Both the position numbers and the translations under genes were made by a program. A stretch of DNA of 7,138 nucleotides from contig PLGA01000207.1 in assembly GCA_003139735.1 (NCBI GenBank), positions 8,791 to 15,928 on the forward strand, in the 5' to 3' direction. Below the pieces are notes generated by a model, which worked only from the letters and a program-made list of their open reading frames with translations, had not been told where the DNA came from and made no database searches. Positions 1-4,494 of the stretch are shown piece by piece (position 1 is the first letter of the stretch; every line of letters starts with the position of its first letter). The DNA is from Bryobacterales bacterium (lineage in GTDB: Bacteria > Acidobacteriota > Terriglobia > Bryobacterales > Bryobacteraceae).

Positions 1-1214
1 TCCATGAAGGCCGGGTCCTGGGGATAGTGCGACGTGCGGACCACGTCCGAGCCGCCTTCGCGGAGCAGTTTGACGTCGCGCCAGGAAGACGAATTCGGCA
101 CGGCGTTGCCCACGTACACGTAGTCCTCGTGATGGTTCACGCCGCTGAGCTTGTGGCCGATGTACTTCTTGTTGACGAAGAAGCCGTCGGCGCCGCGCAT
201 CTCAAACAGGCGGATTCCAAAGCGCGTGCGCAGGCTGTCCACCACCTTCCCGTCCTGCGCCACCTCGGTGCGGATGAAGTGGAGGTAGGGATCGTCGGGA
301 TGCCACAGGTGGACGTTCGTGGCGCTCATGGGCTCGACGAACTGCTGGGTTGCGCCGGGCTGCAAGCTGGCGGTTTCCTCCTTGCGCATCAGCTCTTTTC
401 CGCTGGCGTCTTCGAGGATGGTCCGCAGAGTGAAGCTGCGCGCCGCAGGCGCCTCGTTCACCACTTCGGTACGGACTTCGAGTTCGGCGTTGTTCCCGTT
501 GACGTCCTTGACGCCTACGAAGACGCCGCCGCCGGCCACCGTCTTGCTGAAAATGTCGTGCGTCACGTGCAGCGGCGTGGTGGCGATCAGGTACACGTCG
601 CGATAGATGCCGCCCATGTAGGTGAAATCGAGCTGGTCCTGGGCCTTGCCGGGCGGGTAGGTCGGGTCGTCGGAATTATCGGCCCAGACCGCTACCACGT
701 TGTCCACGCCGGCGCCGTGGAGGAGCTTGGTGATGTCCGCGGCGAACGGCAGATACCCGCCGAAATGCTCCGCGACTTTCGTGCCGTTGACCCACACCTT
801 GCACTTCCCCATGACGGCCTCAAAGTAAAGGACCGTCTTCTTGCCCTGCAAGGCCGGGGGTACGTGGAAGTGCTTGCGGTACCACGCCGGCCCTTGATAA
901 TTGCGCATGCCGCTGTCGTTCTCGGCGGTGATTTCGAGGCCGTCCGGCAAGTTTACGCCTGTCCACCCGGCATCGTTGAAGGCGACTGCCTCGGCGCCGG
1001 CGGCATCGCCCTTGTGGTAGCGCCAGCCCGGATTGAAGCTGAGCACCTGCCGGGGGCTGCCCTCGATGGCGAAGAAGCCGGCGGTGGAGTAGTGCGGGAA
1101 AACTTTGGCCTCCGGCGGCGCGGCGGCCGGCTGGGACCAAGCCGCGCCGGGGAGTCCGAAGAGGCCGAGCGACAGCGCGGCTGGGATCAATCCAAAGGTG
1201 AAACGGCGAGTCAT
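1..1214 (-). CDS. Exported glycoside hydrolase family 2 protein (beta-galactosidase/beta-glucuronidase type), 5' part only
   Basis: The reading frame starts with ATG at 1214 and stays open to the left edge, giving 404 codons with no stop; the 3' part lies outside the window. An AGGAG sits eight bases before the ATG. Residues 1-28 form a signal peptide: arginines 3-4, a hydrophobic stretch, then GAAWSQ; Sec export is likely. Residues about 55-210 resemble the GH2 sugar-binding jelly-roll domain, with FNPGWRYHKGD, GPAWYRKHFHVP, KVWVNGTKVAEHFGGYLPF and GGIYRDVYLI. Residues about 215-335 look like the Ig-like middle domain. The TIM barrel begins near 340 and carries GVNHHED (358-364) and VRTSHYPQDPAF (392-403), close to the LacZ-type GVNRHE and VRxSHYP signatures. 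GH2 enzymes remove terminal beta-linked sugars with retention. Both catalytic glutamates would lie beyond the edge, so activity and substrate cannot be judged. The family call is firm; the substrate is unknown. It is divergent from the GH116-like gene. Confidence 0.93.
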   Translation of the reverse strand, partial: MTRRFTFGLIPAALSLGLFGLPGAAWSQPAAAPPEAKVFPHYSTAGFFAIEGSPRQVLSFNPGWRYHKGDAAGAEAVAFNDAGWTGVNLPDGLEITAENDSGMRNYQGPAWYRKHFHVPPALQGKKTVLYFEAVMGKCKVWVNGTKVAEHFGGYLPFAADITKLLHGAGVDNVVAVWADNSDDPTYPPGKAQDQLDFTYMGGIYRDVYLIATTPLHVTHDIFSKTVAGGGVFVGVKDVNGNNAELEVRTEVVNEAPAARSFTLRTILEDASGKELMRKEETASLQPGATQQFVEPMSATNVHLWHPDDPYLHFIRTEVAQDGKVVDSLRTRFGIRLFEMRGADGFFVNKKYIGHKLSGVNHHEDYVYVGNAVPNSSSWRDVKLLREGGSDVVRTSHYPQDPAFM

Positions 1215-1221
1215 GCGAAAG

Positions 1222-1226
1222 CTCCT
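1222..1226 (-). promoter_or_regulatory. Ribosome binding site of the GH2 gene
   Basis: Read on the minus strand this is AGGAG, seven bases before the A of the ATG at 1214 (CAGGAGCTTTCGC, then ATG). It is a good Shine-Dalgarno match at normal spacing and fixes the GH2 start just ahead of the signal peptide. Confidence 0.75.
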
Positions 1227-1293
1227 GACAATGCGAGAATGCGCCACGCGCTCCCCGCGTTCCGGGAAGCTGGACAAAGGCGACCTCCGGACC

Positions 1294-1299
1294 TTATAT
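1294..1299 (-). promoter_or_regulatory. Candidate -10 box (TATAAG-like) for the GH2 gene
   Basis: On the minus strand this stretch reads ATATATAAGG and offers TATATA or TATAAG as a -10 hexamer, about 80 bases before the GH2 ATG. No clear -35 is present. It lies between two inverted CGGAC/GTCCG boxes, which makes repressor control of this promoter plausible. Confidence 0.35.
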
Positions 1300-1327
1300 A
1301 TGTCCGATTACTGGGTCCGCTTAGGTG

Positions 1328-1333
1328 TATACT
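1328..1333 (+). promoter_or_regulatory. Candidate -10 box (TATACT) for the GH116-like gene
   Basis: TATACT matches five of six bases of the TATAAT consensus and lies 65 bases before the ATG at 1399. No good TTGACA-like -35 is visible 16-18 bases upstream. The promoter may therefore be activator-dependent, or read by a factor with a different consensus. The hexamer overlaps the palindrome GTATAC (1327-1332). Confidence 0.4.
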
Positions 1334-1387
1334 ACTACCATTCGGGACGGACTTGGAAATTGAAGCCTGCCCCAAAGGTGAAAAGTC

Positions 1388-1391
1388 GGGA
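1388..1391 (+). promoter_or_regulatory. Weak ribosome binding site of the GH116-like gene
   Basis: GGGA lies seven bases before the ATG at 1399. It is only a partial match to GGAGG. A better-looking AAAGGTG at 1374-1380 is too far away (18 bases). The start is therefore chosen mainly because it places the Tat motif at the correct distance from the N-terminus. Confidence 0.4.
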
Positions 1392-1398
1392 AACGAAT

Positions 1399-4300
1399 AT
1401 GAGCACACCGAAAGTACCAGGAAACAAAACGTCGCGCCGCGGGTTTCTGGGAGCGGCTGCCACGGCGGGCGCCGCGTTATCGGCGCCGTTGACACCGGCC
1501 GCGGCAGCGCAGGCCAAGGCCGAGAGCCCGGCTGCGGCGCCGGCCGCCGCCCCACGCGCCGCCGGCACAACGGGCGTCGCCATTCCGTCAAGCGTGACGA
1601 TGAACTCGGGCGCGCCGCTGGGCGGCATCGGGACAGGGTTCCTCGAGATCCGCCCCGATGGCGGCTTTTACGAATGGCAGATCTTTAACGTTGGCGCGTG
1701 GGGCGGCAGCCGAGGCGGCCCGGGCGGCGGTGGCGCCGCGGCCGGCCCGCGCCCGCAGTACCTGCGATTCCTGCTCCGTACCGCGGGAAGCGGAGGGGCC
1801 AGCCCGAAATTGCGCCGCCTCTATCTGAACGCCGAGGAGAACAACCTTTACTCGCAGCCCTTCGTGCACGACGTGCAATCGATCGAGTACGACGCATGGT
1901 TCCCGATGACGAACCTGCGCTACAACGATCCCACGCTGCCCGTGCGAGTCAGCGCGGCAGTGTTTTCGCCATTCATCCCCGGCAAGGCCCGCGATTCGGC
2001 GACGCCGGGCTTCCACATGGTATTCACGCTGGAGAACACATCCGGCCAAGCCGTGGAGGCATCCCTCGTTTCGCTGTTGGAGAATCCCCTGGTCACGGAT
2101 GCTCCCGACCGCATGCTCACCAACACGGTGAGCCACGACGGGCCCGTCACCAGCCTGACGATGAAGACCGGCGCCCAGCCGGAGGATAAGTCCGGAGTGG
2201 GCAGCCTCTGCCTCGCCATCTCGGGCGGAGAGCACTCCTGGATTGCCGGCACGTACCAGCAGTACGCATCGTTTAGCAATGAGTCCTGGAATACGCAACG
2301 CACCCAGGGCATGGGAATCTCGCTGGACGAAGAAATCTACCACAAAGGGAAGCTGCCCAATACGGAAGGCTCGCACGATCCGTACGCGGACTTCAAGCTC
2401 AAGGCAAATCCCGCCGCCGGCGGCGGACGCGGCGGCGGACGCGGCGGCGCTGCGGCGGCCGCTCCCGCGCCCCCCCCGGCTCCGGATGACATCGACCGGC
2501 TCTCCGCGTCAGAGGCTGACGATTGGATGCGGCGGCTTTCCGGCGACGCGCTGATCCATCGGGTTTTCGCGGACGCGCAGTTGGCCGATCCGCAAGCCTA
2601 CAATACCCTCGACGGGAAAAAGGTACTCCTTAGGGAAGTCGCCCGCAACATCACTCCGCCCACGCCGCCACCGGCCGGGGCCGTGGCCGGTGGCCGCGGC
2701 GGCGGCGGTGGTTTCGGCGGCCCGCGCCTGACGTGGGGCACCGGCGCCCTGGCATCCACCGTGAAACTGGCGCCGGGACAACGCCAGGAGGTTCGCGTCG
2801 CGGTGAGCTGGTACTTCCCGCATCACATGGCGCGCGTAGGCGGTGGGTTTGGTGGGGGCCGTGGAGCCGCGCCGGGCGCAGCCGCGCCGACGCCTCCGCC
2901 GGCCATCGATATCGGCCACATGTACGCCAACTGGTTCAGCGACGCGGCCGATGTTAATAAGTACATGCAGACCAACTACGCCGCCCACCGCAAGGCCACG
3001 GAGTTGTTCGCGCGCACTCTGACCGATACCTCGCTCGGCAAGGCGCTGTCCTTCGCCTGGTCCGCCCAGTTGGGCACGCTCGTCAAGAGCACGTGGTGGC
3101 TCAAGGCCGGACAGTACGCCATCTGGGAAGGCATGGGCTGCTGCGGCCACAGCACCACCGACGTGGATTACCAGGGGAGCCACTCCGTGCTGGCGCTGTT
3201 CCCGGAACTGCGGCTGGAACAGAGCAAGCACATGATCAAGCTCCAGAACGACCAAGGGCAGGTGCCGCACTGCTACCAAGGCGACCTCGATCACGTCGAT
3301 AACGGCTTCAACCGCGTCGACATGAACCCGCAGTGGGTCATGATGGCGTGCCGCGATTACATGTGGACCGGCGATAAGGCCTACCTGCAGGAAGTGTATC
3401 CGCACGTCGTCAAGGCGATGGATTACACCGGCTCTCTCGACACCGACGGGGATGGCCTGCCGGACACCAAGACCAGCGTGCAGACCTACGACGGGTGGGC
3501 CATGCGCGGCGCGCCATCCTACGTCGCGTCGCTGTGGCTCGGCGGGCTGAAGGCCGCCATCCGCATGGCGCAGGACATGGGGCAGACCGCGGACGCAACG
3601 CGCTGGAAGGCGATTTTGGACAAAGCCTCTCCAAGCTTCGACAAGGTGCTGTTCAACGGCGAATACTACAAGCTGTGGGTGGATGGCGCCGCGAGCAGCA
3701 ACGTGTGCATGAGCGACCAGATCAGCGGCGAGTGGTTTATGTCCATGCTCGGCTGGCCGACAACCATTTCGGAGAAGAACCTAGCCAAGGCGATCGATAG
3801 CATTGTCAAGTTCAATTACGATCCGGAGTTCGGCTTGCACAATGCGACCTCGCCCAAGGGCGGCCAGGATCTGCTGGCGGCTACCAACAACCAGGCGGGC
3901 GGCTTGTGGACGGGCATCGAGTACGCATTCGCCTCCTTCCTGATGGATCTCGGCCGCTTCGCCGACGCCGTTAAGGTGGTGGAAACGGTCCATCTGCGCT
4001 ATCTCCGCGCGGGCCGGCCGTTCAACCACATCGAATGCGGCGACCACTATTCGCGGCCGCCGGCCAGTTGGCTAACCATGAGCATGGCAACGGGGTTCAA
4101 GCCGGACCTGCCCAAGCAGACGCTGGCGATAATCCCGAAGGCCCCGGGCGATTTCCACGCGCCGTGGGCGTTGGTTCCCGGCTTCGGCAAGATCAGCCGG
4201 AGCGGGGAGACTCTCTCCGTGGCTTGCTCCTCGGGCAAGCTCACCTTTAAGAAGTTGCAGGTGAAGACGGCGGCCGCAAAGCCAACCGTTACCTTGGCGG

Positions 4301-4404
4301 GGAAGGCGCTCGAAGCGACAGCTACCAAGCAAGGGACGGTTACGACGCTCGAATTCGCACAGCCCGTATCGATTGAGGCGGGCCAGACGCTGACCATCGC
4401 GTGA
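1399..4404 (+). CDS. Tat-exported GH116/DUF608-type beta-glycosidase (GBA2-like)
   Basis: This 1001-residue protein starts with a twin-arginine signal (SRRGFLG, residues 12-18), then a hydrophobic Ala-rich stretch with a likely cleavage near 35-40, so it is exported folded. The N-terminal beta-sandwich (about 68-530) opens with PLGGIGTGFLEIRPDGGFYEWQ, the GBA2_N/GH116 signature. The catalytic (alpha/alpha)6 domain (about 535-900) contains WEG (E577) and TDV (D588), which line up without a gap with the LEG...YDV block of human GBA2. QTYDGW (D698) matches the acid/base aspartate motif; D-T-D-G-D-G (681-686) may bind calcium. ECGDHYSRPPASW (879-891) is typical of the family. Residues about 903-1001 add a beta-rich C-terminal domain. 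Known GH116 enzymes act on beta-glucosides, beta-xylosides or glucosylceramide; the substrate here is unknown. The E577-D698 gap (121) is about 30 shorter than in GBA2. Four Gly/Arg/Pro-rich inserts interrupt the N-terminal half. Upstream in-frame codons would overlap the GH2 gene, so the ATG at 1399 is preferred. Confidence 0.88.
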   Translation: MSTPKVPGNKTSRRGFLGAAATAGAALSAPLTPAAAAQAKAESPAAAPAAAPRAAGTTGVAIPSSVTMNSGAPLGGIGTGFLEIRPDGGFYEWQIFNVGAWGGSRGGPGGGGAAAGPRPQYLRFLLRTAGSGGASPKLRRLYLNAEENNLYSQPFVHDVQSIEYDAWFPMTNLRYNDPTLPVRVSAAVFSPFIPGKARDSATPGFHMVFTLENTSGQAVEASLVSLLENPLVTDAPDRMLTNTVSHDGPVTSLTMKTGAQPEDKSGVGSLCLAISGGEHSWIAGTYQQYASFSNESWNTQRTQGMGISLDEEIYHKGKLPNTEGSHDPYADFKLKANPAAGGGRGGGRGGAAAAAPAPPPAPDDIDRLSASEADDWMRRLSGDALIHRVFADAQLADPQAYNTLDGKKVLLREVARNITPPTPPPAGAVAGGRGGGGGFGGPRLTWGTGALASTVKLAPGQRQEVRVAVSWYFPHHMARVGGGFGGGRGAAPGAAAPTPPPAIDIGHMYANWFSDAADVNKYMQTNYAAHRKATELFARTLTDTSLGKALSFAWSAQLGTLVKSTWWLKAGQYAIWEGMGCCGHSTTDVDYQGSHSVLALFPELRLEQSKHMIKLQNDQGQVPHCYQGDLDHVDNGFNRVDMNPQWVMMACRDYMWTGDKAYLQEVYPHVVKAMDYTGSLDTDGDGLPDTKTSVQTYDGWAMRGAPSYVASLWLGGLKAAIRMAQDMGQTADATRWKAILDKASPSFDKVLFNGEYYKLWVDGAASSNVCMSDQISGEWFMSMLGWPTTISEKNLAKAIDSIVKFNYDPEFGLHNATSPKGGQDLLAATNNQAGGLWTGIEYAFASFLMDLGRFADAVKVVETVHLRYLRAGRPFNHIECGDHYSRPPASWLTMSMATGFKPDLPKQTLAIIPKAPGDFHAPWALVPGFGKISRSGETLSVACSSGKLTFKKLQVKTAAAKPTVTLAGKALEATATKQGTVTTLEFAQPVSIEAGQTLTIA
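2419..2442 (+). repeat. Two perfect tandem 12-base units coding Gly-Gly-Gly-Arg
   Basis: GGCGGCGGACGC occurs twice in a row, in frame, coding residues 341-348 of the GH116-like enzyme; a degraded third unit (GGCGGCGCTGCG) follows. Tandem GC-rich units like this can expand or contract by replication slippage. A change of one unit would keep the frame. Confidence 0.75.
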
Positions 4405-4425
4405 GGGCCTGAGAGTCCTCAGCGG

Positions 4426-4444
4426 CGGCAGACGGGCCGTTTTT
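4426..4444 (+). terminator. Weak terminator-like hairpin after the GH116-like gene
   Basis: CGGC (4426-4429) can pair with GCCG (4436-4439), directly followed by TTTTT (4440-4444). The stem is only four base pairs. A second small hairpin, CTGAG-AGTC-CTCAG, sits just upstream at 4409-4422. Alone it would be marginal; it may act in tandem with the strong terminator that follows. Confidence 0.3.
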
Positions 4445-4448
4445 CGGC

Positions 4449-4488
4449 AACCCGGTGGGCGCGTTTTGGACGCGTCCACCGGGTTTTT
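4449..4488 (+). terminator. Strong rho-independent terminator of the GH116-like gene
   Basis: The arms 4449-4463 and 4471-4485 form a 15-base-pair stem with one G-U pair around the 7-base loop TTTTGGA. A run of five Ts (4484-4488) overlaps the end of the stem. It begins 44 bases after the stop codon. On the minus strand the same hairpin would be followed by GCCGAAAAA, with no U tract. It therefore acts as a classic terminator only for rightward transcription, although the stem may still stabilise the 3' end of the convergent TPR transcript. Confidence 0.85.
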
Positions 4489-4494
4489 GTTTGG

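Larger units (their letters stand above)
1288..1352. repeat. Cluster of GTCCG/CGGAC boxes, possible operator
   Basis: CGGAC occurs at 1288-1292 and 1348-1352, and GTCCG at 1302-1306 and 1315-1319. The first two form an inverted repeat with 5-base arms and a 9-base AT-rich spacer, centred on the minus-strand -10 candidate. The second and third are direct repeats 13 bases apart. Four copies in 65 bases is more than chance would usually give, but the arms are short. It reads as a binding-site array for a dimeric regulator; no regulator gene is in the window. Confidence 0.35.
1215..1398. promoter_or_regulatory. Divergent intergenic control region between the GH2 and GH116-like genes
   Basis: This 184-base gap separates two genes transcribed away from each other, so it must hold the promoters of both unless they are internal. 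Its middle (about 1292-1335) is clearly more AT-rich than the flanking genes and contains a -10-like hexamer for each direction. It also carries four copies of GTCCG or its complement. I see no convincing small ORF, tRNA or riboswitch fold in it. A shared regulator for both glycosidase genes is a reasonable inference but is not shown. Confidence 0.6.

Noticed and set aside
1105..1398. N-terminal extension of the GH116-like protein by 98 codons
   Set aside because: It would overlap the divergent GH2 gene and its promoter and would bury the Tat motif about 110 residues into the protein, where it could not work.
27..1688. Long plus-strand open frame (553 codons) opposite the GH2 gene
   Set aside because: It lies antisense to a clear GH2 coding sequence and runs on through the intergenic region into the GH116-like gene. 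Its translation has no recognisable domain. High GC content makes such frames common.
2411..2910. Gly/Arg/Pro-rich stretches as frameshifts or assembly errors
   Set aside because: The frame stays open, family motifs continue in the same frame before, between and after the stretches, and similar stretches occur four times. Real inserts are more likely than errors.
2509..3405. Minus-strand frame of 298 codons inside the GH116-like gene
   Set aside because: It is antisense to the conserved catalytic domain and its translation resembles no protein family. It is best explained as a compositional shadow.
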